Shown here in pieces: positions 1-8,721 of a DNA stretch of 64,000 nt; position 1 is the stretch's first letter, and each line of letters opens with the position of its first letter. The notes under the pieces are model-generated. The model had not been told where the DNA came from. It saw nothing but the letters and a program-made list of their open reading frames with translations, and made no database searches. Source of the DNA: JAHEJJ01 sp965212205 (GTDB lineage: Bacteria; Bacteroidota; Bacteroidia; Flavobacteriales; Flavobacteriaceae); the NCBI GenBank assembly GCA_965212205.1, contig CBDBUX010000011.1, positions 186,001-250,000 on the forward strand, given 5' to 3'. The translations under genes and the position numbers were made by a program.

Positions 1-454
1 TGATCTGCACACCGGAAGCCTTTCCTGAAAGTACACGACCGATATCACCTTCAGGCCGACTCTCAATCAATTCTTGGTCAACCTCGGCAGTCGCATATCC
101 AAGTGCTTGCTTTTCCCTTCGAATACCAAGAGCTGTTACCACAACTTCTTCCAATGCCTGAGCACTCTCTTGCATTTGAACATTTATCGTGTTGCCCGCA
201 CCTACCACTCTCGTAGTAGTCTCCTGACCGATATATTGATATTCCAGTGTTTGTCCTTCTTCGGCTGAGATGGCATAATTACCATCAAAATCCGTAGTGG
301 TACCAGTAGTAGTACCCTGAATGACAACGCTGGCTCCGGCTAGTGGTAGTCCGTCCTGATCGGTCACTACACCGGAAATCGACTTCTGCGCAAACGTTAA
401 ATGCACAACAAACGCCAATAATAGCGTTAAGATTCCATTTAAATTTGTTCTCAT
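1..454 (-). CDS. SusC/RagA-family TonB-linked outer membrane protein, N-terminal part (truncated by window edge)
   Basis: Only the first 151 codons are in the window; the rest lies to the left. Reading from an ATG at 454, a signal peptide (hydrophobic core then Ala-Gln, about residues 1-23) is followed by a carboxypeptidase-regulatory-like beta domain (KSISGVVTDQDGLPLAGASV, about residues 24-45) and by the start of the plug with the family hallmark EEVVVTALGI. SusC-type proteins form outer-membrane barrels that import glycans or peptides with a SusD lipoprotein and TonB energy. The substrate cannot be told from this fragment. The gene is divergent from the ribosomal operon. Confidence 0.93.
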   Translation of the reverse strand, partial: MRTNLNGILTLLLAFVVHLTFAQKSISGVVTDQDGLPLAGASVVIQGTTTGTTTDFDGNYAISAEEGQTLEYQYIGQETTTRVVGAGNTINVQMQESAQALEEVVVTALGIRREKQALGYATAEVDQELIESRPEGDIGRVLSGKASGVQI

Positions 455-872
455 TTTATAATTATTTGAATTAGCTAGGCGCTAAAATCCTAATTTCATG
501 TTAATAATCCAAACTAATTTTAATAAAATTTTAGGTAAAAGCATGCGATTATAACATCGCATTATGTTTTTGTTAAGACAAATTCTAATCAATTCTGTTA
601 AAAAAATTAAAATACTTCCCGAAAGTCCATAAATAGTTGAGGATCATAAAGACCAACTAAAGTCAAACTGCATAATTCTCAATTGGGAATCACCCACGAT
701 TAAAATGTGTTTACTCTGGCTGGCAACCCACCTCTCCAGGCGATGAATTGGTAAACCAAAATCGTCATGATTAATATATATATAATAAGGTATAAAATTT
801 GCCAATTTCAGGGCTCGGTTTTGGGCAGGAATTAACGGCAATAAAAAATCGAAGAAATTTAAAGCTGCTGCA
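455..872. other. Gene-free spacer between susC-like gene and ribosomal operon
   Basis: About 420 bases of AT-rich DNA without a convincing gene. The only visible structure is a 7-bp inverted repeat, ATGCGAT at 543-549 and ATCGCAT at 556-562, in the upstream region of the SusC-like gene; it could be an operator or chance. A 65-codon minus-strand frame at 644-841 has no recognisable domain and was not called. Confidence 0.5.
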
Positions 873-903
873 TTTGAATTATAATGAATAATTAGTACAT
901 TTG
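873..903 (+). promoter_or_regulatory. Bacteroidota-type promoter of the ribosomal super-operon
   Basis: TTTG at 873-876, a 19-bp spacer and TACATTTG at 896-903 match the Bacteroidota consensus (TTTG / TANNTTTG, spacing about 19) exactly. It lies 44 bases before the rpsL start and is the best candidate for the main promoter of the operon. Confidence 0.8.
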
Positions 904-947
904 CCAGCCCTTAAAAGAGGGTTATATCTTTTAGACATAACATTAGT

Positions 948-1322
948 ATGCCAACAATTTCACAATTAGTACGAAAAGGAAGAGCCACAATATCCAAGAA
1001 GAGTAAATCGGCTGCTTTGGATTCGTGTCCTCAACGAAGAGGAGTGTGTACGCGTGTATATACCACTACGCCTAAGAAACCTAATTCCGCAATGCGTAAA
1101 GTTGCAAGGGTTCGGTTAACCAACGGTAAAGAGGTGAACGCTTACATTCCCGGGGAAGGACACAATCTGCAAGAGCACTCGATAGTATTGGTTAGAGGCG
1201 GAAGGGTGAAGGATTTACCAGGTGTTAGATATCACATTGTTCGTGGTGCGCTGGATACTGCCGGAGTAGCAGGCAGGACTCAGAGAAGATCTAAATATGG
1301 TGCCAAACGCCCTAAAAAGTAA
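948..1322 (+). CDS. rpsL: 30S ribosomal protein S12
   Basis: S12 sits at the decoding centre of the small subunit and helps check codon-anticodon pairing. The 124-residue product has the family length and the signature TTPKKPNSAMRK around residues 40-51, where lysines at the classical streptomycin-resistance position are of the sensitive wild type. It is the first gene of the str cluster (rpsL-rpsG-fusA), 19 bases before rpsG. No Shine-Dalgarno sequence is obvious. Confidence 0.99.
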   Translation: MPTISQLVRKGRATISKKSKSAALDSCPQRRGVCTRVYTTTPKKPNSAMRKVARVRLTNGKEVNAYIPGEGHNLQEHSIVLVRGGRVKDLPGVRYHIVRGALDTAGVAGRTQRRSKYGAKRPKK

Positions 1323-1341
1323 AGAACTTTAAGAAGCAGTA

Positions 1342-1818
1342 ATGAGAAAAAGACAGGCAAAAAAACGCCCGATGTTGCCAGACCCAAGATTCAATGACCA
1401 ATTGGTAACACGATTTGTCAACATGTTGATGTGGGATGGAAAAAAATCAGTGGCGTTCAAAATATTCTACGATGCCATTGATATCGTGGATGAGAAAAAA
1501 ACAGACGAAGAAAAAGCGGCGTTGGAAATTTGGAAGGAAGCTCTTTCCAATGTGATGCCCCACGTTGAAGTACGAAGCAGACGTGTGGGAGGCGCCACAT
1601 TCCAAATCCCCATGCAGATTCGTCCGGATCGAAAGATCAGTACAGCCATGAAGTGGCTGATCAGTTTTGCGCGTAAGCGAAACGAGAAATCAATGGCTCA
1701 AAAATTGGCGGCAGAAGTTCTGGCAGCTTCTAAAGAAGAAGGTGCGGCCGTTAAGAAACGTGTTGACACACATAAGATGGCCGAAGCAAACAAAGCCTTT
1801 TCCCATTTTAGATTTTAA
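1342..1818 (+). CDS. rpsG: 30S ribosomal protein S7
   Basis: S7 nucleates assembly of the 30S head and contacts E-site tRNA. The 158-residue product begins MRKRQAKKR and has the conserved core VEVRSRRVGGATFQIP near residues 75-90 and the helix KRVDTHKMAEANKAFSHFR at the end. It lies between rpsL and fusA, 7 bases before fusA, as in most bacterial str operons. In Escherichia coli S7 represses this operon; no matching site was recognised here. Confidence 0.99.
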   Translation: MRKRQAKKRPMLPDPRFNDQLVTRFVNMLMWDGKKSVAFKIFYDAIDIVDEKKTDEEKAALEIWKEALSNVMPHVEVRSRRVGGATFQIPMQIRPDRKISTAMKWLISFARKRNEKSMAQKLAAEVLAASKEEGAAVKKRVDTHKMAEANKAFSHFRF

Positions 1819-1825
1819 GTAAGCG

Positions 1826-3952
1826 ATGGCTAGAGATTTAAAATTTACACGAAATATTGGGATTGCCGCACATATCGACGCAGGTAAGACCACTACTACC
1901 GAACGTATTCTATATTATACGGGGGTAAGTCATAAAATTGGAGAGGTTCACGATGGTGCAGCCACTATGGACTGGATGGAACAGGAGCAGGAACGTGGAA
2001 TCACCATTACTTCTGCCGCCACCACATGTACCTGGAATTTCCCAACGGATAACGGACAGATGACTTCCGATTCCAAACCTTATCATTTTAATATTATCGA
2101 TACGCCCGGGCACGTGGATTTCACTGTTGAGGTGAATCGATCTTTAAGAGTGCTCGACGGACTGGTATTTCTTTTCAGTGCCGTAGACGGAGTAGAGCCA
2201 CAGTCGGAGACCAACTGGCGCCTGGCCGATAATTACAAGGTGCCAAGAATTGGCTTTGTAAACAAGATGGACAGGCAAGGGTCTAATTTCCTTAATGTCT
2301 CCACTCAGGTAAAGGAAATGCTTAAGTCTAATGCGGTCCCAATTGTTTTACCTATTGGTGATGAGGCCGATTTCAAAGGTATCGTAGACCTGGTAAAAAA
2401 CCGGGCCATCGTATGGCACGAACATGATATGGGCTCAACCTTCGATATAGTCGATATTCCTGTGGAGATGGAAGAAGAGGTGAAAGAATATCGTGCTGCC
2501 CTTATCGAAGCCGTTGCCGAATACGACGAACATCTGATGGAAAAGTTCTTCGAAGACGAAGAATCCATTACTGAGGATGAGGTCCATGCCGCTTTAAGAG
2601 CTGCGGTTATGGATATGAGCATCATTCCTATGATTTGTGGATCTTCCTTTAAAAACAAAGGGGTCCAATTTCTGTTGGATGCGGTTTGCCGCTACTTGCC
2701 ATCACCATTAGACAAGGAAGCGATCATCGGTACAAATCCACGTAACGGTGAGGAAATTTCACGTAAACCAGACCCTAAAGAACCTTTTTCTGCTCTGGCC
2801 TTTAAAATTGCCACAGATCCTTTTGTGGGACGCCTGGCGTTTTTCAGAGCATATTCCGGAAAGCTCGATGCAGGATCTTATGTCTTGAACAACAGGACTG
2901 AGAACAAAGAAAGAATTTCCAGGATTTATCAGATGCACTCCAATAAGCAGAATGCAGTTCCTTCTATTTCTGCCGGTGATATTGGAGCAGCTGTAGGATT
3001 TAAGGATATCAAAACCGGGGACACGCTCTCCGATGAGAAACATCCGATCGTACTTGAGAGTATGAAATTCCCTGATCCGGTTATCGGTATCGCTGTGGAA
3101 CCAAAGACCAAAGCCGATGTGGATAAATTAGGAATGGCACTTGGTAAACTGGCAGAAGAAGACCCGACCTTCCAGGTGAAGACCGATGAAGCTTCCGGCC
3201 AGACCATTATTTCGGGAATGGGTGAATTACACCTCGATATTATTGTCGACAGGCTCAAACGCGAATTTAAAGTTGATGTAAACCAGGGGCAGCCCCAGGT
3301 TGAGTATAAAGAAGCGATTACCCGTCCTGCAAATCACCGGGAGGTATATAAGAAGCAAACTGGTGGTCGTGGTAAGTTCGCAGACATCGTATTTACCATG
3401 GAACCTACTGAAGAAGGTAAACCTGGATTGGAGTTTGTAAACGAGATCAAAGGAGGTAATATCCCAAGAGAATATATTCCATCGGTGGAGAAAGGCTTTA
3501 AAGCTGCGATGAAAAATGGTCCGCTAGCCGGATTCGAGATGGACAGTATGAAAGTTACCCTTAAAGATGGTTCTTTTCACCCTGTAGATTCCGACTCACT
3601 TTCCTTCGAACTGGCGGCAAAGTTAGGCTACCGTGAAGCTGCGAGTGCATGCAAGCCTGTGTTGATGGAACCTATCATGAAGTTAGAGGTTCTTACACCT
3701 GAAGAAAATATGGGTGATATCGTAGGAGATCTCAACCGTAGAAGAGGGCAGGTAAATAATATGGATGACAGAGCGGGATCTAAAGTGATCAAGGCCGAAG
3801 TTCCACTATCCGAAATGTTCGGTTACGTAACCTCGCTAAGAACACTATCATCAGGTAGAGCAACCTCGACTATGGAATTTTCACACTATGCGGAGACGCC
3901 TTCCAATCTGGCGGAAGAAGTTGTAAAGGTAGCTAAAGGTGTAACCGTTTAA
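1826..3952 (+). CDS. fusA: Translation elongation factor G
   Basis: EF-G is the GTPase that drives ribosomal translocation. The 708-residue product shows all G motifs in order: P-loop AHIDAGKTTTTERI near residue 15, ERGITITSAA, DTPGHVDFTVEV and the NKMDR specificity motif, then domains II to V ending with the FGYVTSLRTLSSGRA segment near residue 670. It is the canonical cytosolic EF-G. It follows rpsG by 7 bases and precedes rpsJ by 10. Unlike in many bacteria, no tuf gene follows. Confidence 0.99.
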   Translation: MARDLKFTRNIGIAAHIDAGKTTTTERILYYTGVSHKIGEVHDGAATMDWMEQEQERGITITSAATTCTWNFPTDNGQMTSDSKPYHFNIIDTPGHVDFTVEVNRSLRVLDGLVFLFSAVDGVEPQSETNWRLADNYKVPRIGFVNKMDRQGSNFLNVSTQVKEMLKSNAVPIVLPIGDEADFKGIVDLVKNRAIVWHEHDMGSTFDIVDIPVEMEEEVKEYRAALIEAVAEYDEHLMEKFFEDEESITEDEVHAALRAAVMDMSIIPMICGSSFKNKGVQFLLDAVCRYLPSPLDKEAIIGTNPRNGEEISRKPDPKEPFSALAFKIATDPFVGRLAFFRAYSGKLDAGSYVLNNRTENKERISRIYQMHSNKQNAVPSISAGDIGAAVGFKDIKTGDTLSDEKHPIVLESMKFPDPVIGIAVEPKTKADVDKLGMALGKLAEEDPTFQVKTDEASGQTIISGMGELHLDIIVDRLKREFKVDVNQGQPQVEYKEAITRPANHREVYKKQTGGRGKFADIVFTMEPTEEGKPGLEFVNEIKGGNIPREYIPSVEKGFKAAMKNGPLAGFEMDSMKVTLKDGSFHPVDSDSLSFELAAKLGYREAASACKPVLMEPIMKLEVLTPEENMGDIVGDLNRRRGQVNNMDDRAGSKVIKAEVPLSEMFGYVTSLRTLSSGRATSTMEFSHYAETPSNLAEEVVKVAKGVTV

Positions 3953-3962
3953 TTTTTTAAAG

Positions 3963-4268
3963 ATGAGTCAGAAAATCAGAATAAAATTAAAATCATACGA
4001 TCACAATCTTGTGGATAAGTCGGCAGAGAAGATCGTAAAAACGGTTAAGACTACCGGTGCCGTGGTAACAGGGCCAATCCCTTTACCCACACACAAAAAG
4101 ATATTTACGGTGTTGCGTTCGCCACACGTAAACAAAAAGTCAAGGGAACAATTTCAATTGAGCTCGTACAAGAGACTGTTGGATATTTATAGTTCCTCGT
4201 CCAAGACCATCGATGCACTGATGAAGCTCGAGCTTCCCAGTGGTGTTGAGGTCGAGATCAAGGTCTAA
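3963..4268 (+). CDS. rpsJ: 30S ribosomal protein S10
   Basis: S10 belongs to the 30S head and, in other bacteria, also binds NusB/NusG in antitermination. The 101-residue product has the conserved MSQKIRIKLKSYDHNLVD start and the TGPIPLPT loop near residues 36-44. It links the str genes to the S10 genes: only 10 bases separate it from fusA, whereas 175 bases with a terminator-like hairpin separate it from rplC. Confidence 0.99.
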   Translation: MSQKIRIKLKSYDHNLVDKSAEKIVKTVKTTGAVVTGPIPLPTHKKIFTVLRSPHVNKKSREQFQLSSYKRLLDIYSSSSKTIDALMKLELPSGVEVEIKV

Positions 4269-4278
4269 AGAACCTTAT

Positions 4279-4297
4279 CCGCTTCTGAAAGGAGCGG
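4279..4297 (+). ncRNA. Hairpin at 5' end of rpsJ-rplC spacer (candidate leader element)
   Basis: CCGCTTC at 4279-4285 pairs with GGAGCGG at 4291-4297 (seven pairs, one G-U) around a TGAAA loop. It begins 11 bases after the rpsJ stop, and with the T-tailed hairpin at 4347-4379 makes the spacer look like a regulatory leader for rplC onward. Function is inferred from structure and position only. Confidence 0.4.
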
Positions 4298-4346
4298 CGA
4301 CATGTCCGGCGCAGGTGCAAAGGAAAAACGGTAACAAAAATATATT

Positions 4347-4379
4347 CGGGGTCGAATTGTTTTTGACCCTGTTTTTTTT
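4347..4379 (+). terminator. Terminator-like hairpin inside the ribosomal operon, upstream of rplC
   Basis: CGGGGTC at 4347-4353 pairs with GACCCTG at 4365-4371 (one G-U), with an 11-base loop, followed directly by eight T at 4372-4379. This has the form of an intrinsic terminator, but essential genes continue downstream, so it should act as an attenuator or partial terminator, or a promoter for rplC must lie in the AT-rich 4380-4443. Confidence 0.6.
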
Positions 4380-4443
4380 AGTTGGAAGTCGGAAGAATGA
4401 AATAATGAACAATTAATAATTAACAATAACTAATTAAATAAGT

Positions 4444-5061
4444 ATGTCTGGGTTAATCGGAAGAAAAGTCGGCATGACCAGCATCTTTGACGAAAAAGGA
4501 AAAAATATTCCTTGTACTGTCATCGAAGCAGGGCCATGTATCGTTACCCAAGTCAGAACCGAAGAGGTAGACGGGTACAGTGCCCTTCAACTCGGTTTCG
4601 ATGACAAGGCAGAAAAGCGTGCTAACAAGGCCGAAGCCGGTCATTTTAAGAAAGCAGGTACTGCAACTAAGTCTAAAGTCGTCGAATTCCGTGATTTTGA
4701 AGGTGAATACAAATTGGGAGATACTCTTGGAGTAGATCTTTTTATCGAAGGAGAGTTCGTTGATGTCTCTGCAACATCTAAAGGAAAAGGATTCCAGGGG
4801 GTTGTAAAAAGACACGGATTTGCAGGTGTTGGACAGGCCACTCATGGTCAGCACAACCGCCTGAGGGCACCAGGTTCTATCGGTGCTTCATCGTATCCTT
4901 CGAAAGTGTTTAAAGGAATGAGAATGGCAGGCCGAATGGGAGGTGAGAAGGTAACGGTTCAAAACCTGAGGGTATTGAAGGTAGTTCCTGAAAAGAACCT
5001 CATTGTGGTCAAAGGATGTGTTCCGGGTCATAAGAATGCCTACCTAACAATTGAGAAGTAA
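4444..5061 (+). CDS. rplC: 50S ribosomal protein L3
   Basis: L3 is an early 50S assembly protein reaching toward the peptidyl-transferase centre. The 205-residue product starts MSGLIGRKVGMTSIFDEKG and keeps the conserved loop ATHGQHNRLRAPGSIG near residues 133-148, which contains the glutamine methylated by PrmB in other bacteria. Its stop codon overlaps the rplD start by one base (TAATG), suggesting translational coupling. A 175-base structured spacer precedes it. Confidence 0.99.
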   Translation: MSGLIGRKVGMTSIFDEKGKNIPCTVIEAGPCIVTQVRTEEVDGYSALQLGFDDKAEKRANKAEAGHFKKAGTATKSKVVEFRDFEGEYKLGDTLGVDLFIEGEFVDVSATSKGKGFQGVVKRHGFAGVGQATHGQHNRLRAPGSIGASSYPSKVFKGMRMAGRMGGEKVTVQNLRVLKVVPEKNLIVVKGCVPGHKNAYLTIEK

Positions 5062-5690
5062 TGAAAGTAGCAGTTTTAGATATCAAGGGAAAAGAAACAG
5101 GTAGGAAGGTAGATCTTTCCGACGATGTTTTCAAGATCGAGCCTAATGACCAGGCTATTTACCTGGATGTGAAGCAATATATGGCCCACCAGCGCCAGGG
5201 TACCCATAAGACCAAGGAGCGAAGCGCCATTAAGGGTAGTACCCGAAAGATCAAAAAGCAAAAAGGAACAGGAACTGCCCGTGCGGGTAGTATTAAGTCT
5301 CCTATTTTCAGAGGTGGAGGCCGTGTCTTCGGACCCTCACCAAGAGATTACAAACAAAAGCTCAACAAAAACCTCAAGCGCCTGGCACGAAAATCTGCGC
5401 TCAGTTTGAAACAAAAAGAGAATGCGATTATCGTGGTAGAAGATTTCACTTTCGAAAGCCCGAAAACTCAGGATTTCGTTGGCGTTTTAAAGTCGCTCGG
5501 ACTCGAGAGCAAAAAGTCTTTGTTTGTATTGGGCGATACAAATAATAACGTATATTTGTCGTCGCGTAATTTGAAAGATTCTGAGGTTATAACTAACTCA
5601 GAATTAAATACTTACAAGATTCTTAGAGCTAATAATCTGGTGTTGCTGGAAGGTTCACTGGAAGGTATCGAATCGAATCTAAATAAATAG
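5061..5690 (+). CDS. rplD: 50S ribosomal protein L4
   Basis: L4 lines the peptide exit tunnel. The 209-residue product has the basic tunnel loop with KQKGTGTARAGSIKSPIFRG near residues 70-90 and the GPSPRDY segment. In Escherichia coli L4 also represses the S10 operon by attenuation; whether the hairpin before rplC plays such a role here is only a hypothesis. The start overlaps the rplC stop by one base and rplW follows after 7 bases. Confidence 0.98.
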   Translation: MKVAVLDIKGKETGRKVDLSDDVFKIEPNDQAIYLDVKQYMAHQRQGTHKTKERSAIKGSTRKIKKQKGTGTARAGSIKSPIFRGGGRVFGPSPRDYKQKLNKNLKRLARKSALSLKQKENAIIVVEDFTFESPKTQDFVGVLKSLGLESKKSLFVLGDTNNNVYLSSRNLKDSEVITNSELNTYKILRANNLVLLEGSLEGIESNLNK

Positions 5691-5697
5691 AAAGAAG

Positions 5698-5988
5698 ATG
5701 AGTGTGTTGATAAAGCCAATTATTACGGAAAAAATGACTTCGGATAGCGAGTTATACAACCGTTATGGATTCGTAGTTGACCCTAAAGCGAATAAACTGC
5801 AGATCAAAGAGGCAGTTGAGGCTACTTATGGGGTTTCCGTAAAGAAGGTACGCACCATGAATTACGGTCCCAATAGAAGGACTAGATATACCAAAACCGG
5901 TGTTCAACAGGGTAAGACCAACGCTTTTAAGAAAGCGATTGTTGATGTTGAAGAAGGTGATGTGATTGATTTTTACAGTAATCTATAA
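5698..5988 (+). CDS. rplW: 50S ribosomal protein L23
   Basis: L23 sits at the tunnel exit and is the docking site for trigger factor and SRP. The 96-residue product has the family start (VLIKPIITEKMT), the KVRTMNYG strand near residues 51-57 and the usual length. It is 7 bases after rplD and 9 before rplB. Its likely partner Ffh is encoded further right in the window (43466). Confidence 0.98.
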   Translation: MSVLIKPIITEKMTSDSELYNRYGFVVDPKANKLQIKEAVEATYGVSVKKVRTMNYGPNRRTRYTKTGVQQGKTNAFKKAIVDVEEGDVIDFYSNL

Positions 5989-5997
5989 AGACGTACG

Positions 5998-6822
5998 ATG
6001 TCAGTTAGAAAATTAAAACCTACCACCCCGGGACAACGCTTTAAGGTCGTTAATGGCTTCGATGCCATCTCTACCGATAAGCCAGAAAAAAGCCTGTTGG
6101 CACCGCTGAAAAGGTCTGGTGGAAGAAACAGTCAGGGTAAGATGACCATGCGATACCGCGGAGGCGGCCATAAAAGGCGTTATCGTGTAATCGATTTCAG
6201 ACGAGACAAGCAAGATGTAAAAGCGGAGGTTAAATCGATTCAGTACGATCCCAACCGGTCTGCTTTTATCGCGTTGGTGGAATATCCCGATGGTGAAAAG
6301 AGATATGTAATCGCTCAAAATGGTATGCAGGTAGGGCAACATATCGTTTCTGGTCAGAAAGTAGCGCCGGAAATCGGAAATGCGCTGCCTTTGAGTGCTA
6401 TACCGCTGGGTACAATTATTTCCTGTATCGAGCTAAGACCGGGACAAGGGGCAGTTATTGCCCGAAGTGCGGGTACATTTGCCCAACTAATGGCCCGTGA
6501 AGGTAAATATGCTACCATCAAATTACCTTCAGGTGAAACACGTATGGTGTTAGTGAATTGTTTAGCGACCATTGGGGCCGTATCCAATTCCGATCATCAG
6601 TTGATCGTTTCCGGTAAGGCTGGTAGAAGTCGTTGGCTGGGCCGACGACCCAGAACAAGACCGGTTGCTATGAACCCTGTGGATCATCCAATGGGTGGTG
6701 GTGAAGGACGCGCTTCCGGAGGACATCCAAGATCGAAGAACGGAATACCAGCAAAAGGCTTCCGTACCAGATCAAAGACCAAGGATACTAACAAGTATAT
6801 CATCGAGCGAAGGAAAAAATAA
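5998..6822 (+). CDS. rplB: 50S ribosomal protein L2
   Basis: L2 is needed for subunit joining and peptidyl-transferase activity. The 274-residue product has the RNA-binding segments GGGHKRRYRVIDFRR near residues 55-70 and, near the C terminus, the catalytic-centre loop VDHPMGGGEGRASGGHPR with the conserved histidine. Gene order W-B-S19 is the standard S10 order; rpsS follows after 20 bases. Confidence 0.99.
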   Translation: MSVRKLKPTTPGQRFKVVNGFDAISTDKPEKSLLAPLKRSGGRNSQGKMTMRYRGGGHKRRYRVIDFRRDKQDVKAEVKSIQYDPNRSAFIALVEYPDGEKRYVIAQNGMQVGQHIVSGQKVAPEIGNALPLSAIPLGTIISCIELRPGQGAVIARSAGTFAQLMAREGKYATIKLPSGETRMVLVNCLATIGAVSNSDHQLIVSGKAGRSRWLGRRPRTRPVAMNPVDHPMGGGEGRASGGHPRSKNGIPAKGFRTRSKTKDTNKYIIERRKK

Positions 6823-6842
6823 TAAGTATTGAATAAAATTAT

Positions 6843-7121
6843 ATGGCACGTTCATTAAAAAAAGGCCCTTACGTACACTATAGCCTGGATAAAAAAATCC
6901 AGCAGAATGTGGCTTCCGGGAAAAAGTCGGTGATCAAGACCTGGTCAAGAGCATCGATGATCACTCCGGATTTTGTGGGTCAGACCATCGCCGTGCACAA
7001 CGGGCGGCAGTTTGTACCTGTTTACATCACCGAAAACATGGTGGGGCATAAATTGGGCGAATTCTCTCCTACCAGATCATTTAGAGGTCATGCTGGAGCT
7101 AAAAATAAAGGTAAAAAGTAA
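6843..7121 (+). CDS. rpsS: 30S ribosomal protein S19
   Basis: S19 forms a complex with S13 in the 30S head near the A-site tRNA. The 92-residue product begins MARSLKKGPYVH and contains KTWSRASMITPDFVGQTIAV and the GHKLGEFSPTRSFRGHAG C-terminal signature. It lies between rplB and rplV at the expected place. Confidence 0.99.
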   Translation: MARSLKKGPYVHYSLDKKIQQNVASGKKSVIKTWSRASMITPDFVGQTIAVHNGRQFVPVYITENMVGHKLGEFSPTRSFRGHAGAKNKGKK

Positions 7122-7128
7122 TTAAGCT

Positions 7129-7536
7129 ATGGGAGTCCGAAAAAGACAAATGGCAGAAAGATTAAAAGCGGAACGAGCCGATATGGCCTTCGCCAAGTTG
7201 AATAACTGCCCTACCTCCCCTCGAAAAATGAGGTTGGTGGCAGACCAGCTTAGGGGCACAGAAGTTGAAAAAGCACTGGCCATTCTTAGGTTTAGTCCGA
7301 AGGAAGCCTCACGACGCTTAGAAAAACTATTGTTATCGGCCATTGCAAATTGGCAGGCGAAGAACGAGGATGCCAATATTGAGGATGCCGATTTATATAT
7401 CAAGGAAATAAAGGTCGATAGTGGCCGTATGCTAAAAAGACTCAGGCCTGCACCTCAGGGAAGAGCGCATCGAATAAGAAAACGTTCCAACCACGTTACA
7501 CTGGTACTGGGATCTAACAATAATACAGAGAACTAA
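7129..7536 (+). CDS. rplV: 50S ribosomal protein L22
   Basis: L22 reaches into the exit tunnel with a long hairpin. The 135-residue product has the core NNCPTSPRKMRLVADQLRG near residues 25-43 and the hairpin LKRLRPAPQGRAHRIRKRS near residues 104-122. It carries about 20 extra N-terminal residues rich in K, R and E compared with the Escherichia coli protein. rpsC follows after 5 bases. Confidence 0.98.
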   Translation: MGVRKRQMAERLKAERADMAFAKLNNCPTSPRKMRLVADQLRGTEVEKALAILRFSPKEASRRLEKLLLSAIANWQAKNEDANIEDADLYIKEIKVDSGRMLKRLRPAPQGRAHRIRKRSNHVTLVLGSNNNTEN

Positions 7537-7541
7537 ACAGT

Positions 7542-8252
7542 ATGGGACAAAAAACAAACCCGATAGGTAATCGTCTCGGCATCATCAGAGGATGGGAATC
7601 CAACTGGTACGGAGGAAATGACTATGGCGAAAAACTTGCCGAGGACGACAAAATCAGGAAGTATATCCATGCCAGGCTTGCGAAAGCCAGTGTATCCAGG
7701 GTTATTATTGAACGTACGCTAAAACTGATCACTGTTACGATAACTACTGCCCGTCCGGGTATCATTATCGGAAAAGGTGGCCAGGAAGTAGATAAGTTGA
7801 AAGAAGAGCTGAAAAAGATCACGGACAAGGAAGTTCAGATCAACATCTTCGAAATCAAAAGGCCGGAACTCGATGCCAATCTGGTAGCTGCCAGTGTAGC
7901 TCGTCAGATCGAGAACAGGATCTCCTACAGAAGAGCGATCAAAATGTCCATAGCGGCTGCGATGCGCATGAATGCAGAGGGAATAAAGATCCAGATCTCA
8001 GGAAGATTGAACGGTGCTGAAATGGCGAGATCCGAATCGTATAAAGATGGCAGGATCCCCTTGTCTACTTTTAGAGCAGATATCGATTATGCATTACATG
8101 AAGCTCATACAACATATGGCCGTCTGGGTATAAAAGTATGGATCATGAAGGGCGAAGTATACGGAAAAAGAGAATTATCACCGCTGGTAGGCATGTCTAA
8201 AGGACAAGGAAAAGGCCAGCAAGATGGCGGCAAAAAGCGCCGTAGGAAGTAA
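7542..8252 (+). CDS. rpsC: 30S ribosomal protein S3
   Basis: S3 is part of the mRNA entry channel and helicase region. The 236-residue product starts MGQKTNPIGNRLGIIRGWES, has a KH-domain loop IIIGKGGQEVDKLKEEL near residues 75-90, the SGRLNGAEMARSE motif near residues 152-164, and ends in a glycine-, glutamine- and lysine-rich basic tail. Normal position between rplV and rplP. Confidence 0.99.
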   Translation: MGQKTNPIGNRLGIIRGWESNWYGGNDYGEKLAEDDKIRKYIHARLAKASVSRVIIERTLKLITVTITTARPGIIIGKGGQEVDKLKEELKKITDKEVQINIFEIKRPELDANLVAASVARQIENRISYRRAIKMSIAAAMRMNAEGIKIQISGRLNGAEMARSESYKDGRIPLSTFRADIDYALHEAHTTYGRLGIKVWIMKGEVYGKRELSPLVGMSKGQGKGQQDGGKKRRRK

Positions 8253-8276
8253 TTAACTGAAAGGTAGAGTAAAAAG

Positions 8277-8699
8277 ATGTTACAGCCAAAAAGAACTAAG
8301 TACCGCAAGGCGCAGAAAGGCAGGATGAAAGGTAACTCCGGAAGGGGACACCAGCTTTCTAACGGAATGTTTGGTATCAAATCTCTGGAGTCTAGTTTTA
8401 TCACTTCCAGACAGATCGAAGCAGCGCGTGTTGCGGCTACCCGATATATGAAAAGACAGGGTCAGCTCTGGATCAAAATATTCCCGGACAAACCGATCAC
8501 TAAAAAACCACTCGAAGTAAGGATGGGTAAAGGTAAAGGTGCTCCCGAGTATTTTGTCGCGGTGGTTAAACCAGGAAGGGTGATGTTCGAAGTTGCAGGT
8601 GTGCCTTTGGATGTAGCAAAGGAAGCATTGCGCCTGGCCGCTCAAAAGCTACCTGTGAAAACCAAATTTGTAGTAGCTCGCAATTACACAGCCGAATAG
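8277..8699 (+). CDS. rplP: 50S ribosomal protein L16
   Basis: L16 binds near the A site of the large subunit. The 140-residue product has the family start MLQPKRTKYRKAQKGRMKG, the RWIKIFPDKPITKKP-like segment (here LWIKIFPDKPITKKP near residues 62-76) and the conserved RMGKGKGAPEYFVAVVKPG loop. It is 24 bases after rpsC and 22 before rpmC. Confidence 0.99.
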   Translation: MLQPKRTKYRKAQKGRMKGNSGRGHQLSNGMFGIKSLESSFITSRQIEAARVAATRYMKRQGQLWIKIFPDKPITKKPLEVRMGKGKGAPEYFVAVVKPGRVMFEVAGVPLDVAKEALRLAAQKLPVKTKFVVARNYTAE

Positions 8700-8721
8700 T
8701 TAACGAAAGATCGAAAAGAAG

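Noticed and set aside
543..562. 7-bp inverted repeat upstream of the SusC-like gene as a terminator or riboswitch
   Set aside because: No T-run, short stem, in an AT-rich upstream region; noted only as a possible operator.
644..841. 65-codon minus-strand open frame in the left spacer
   Set aside because: No recognisable domain or signal peptide, no promoter element, odd composition; probably chance.
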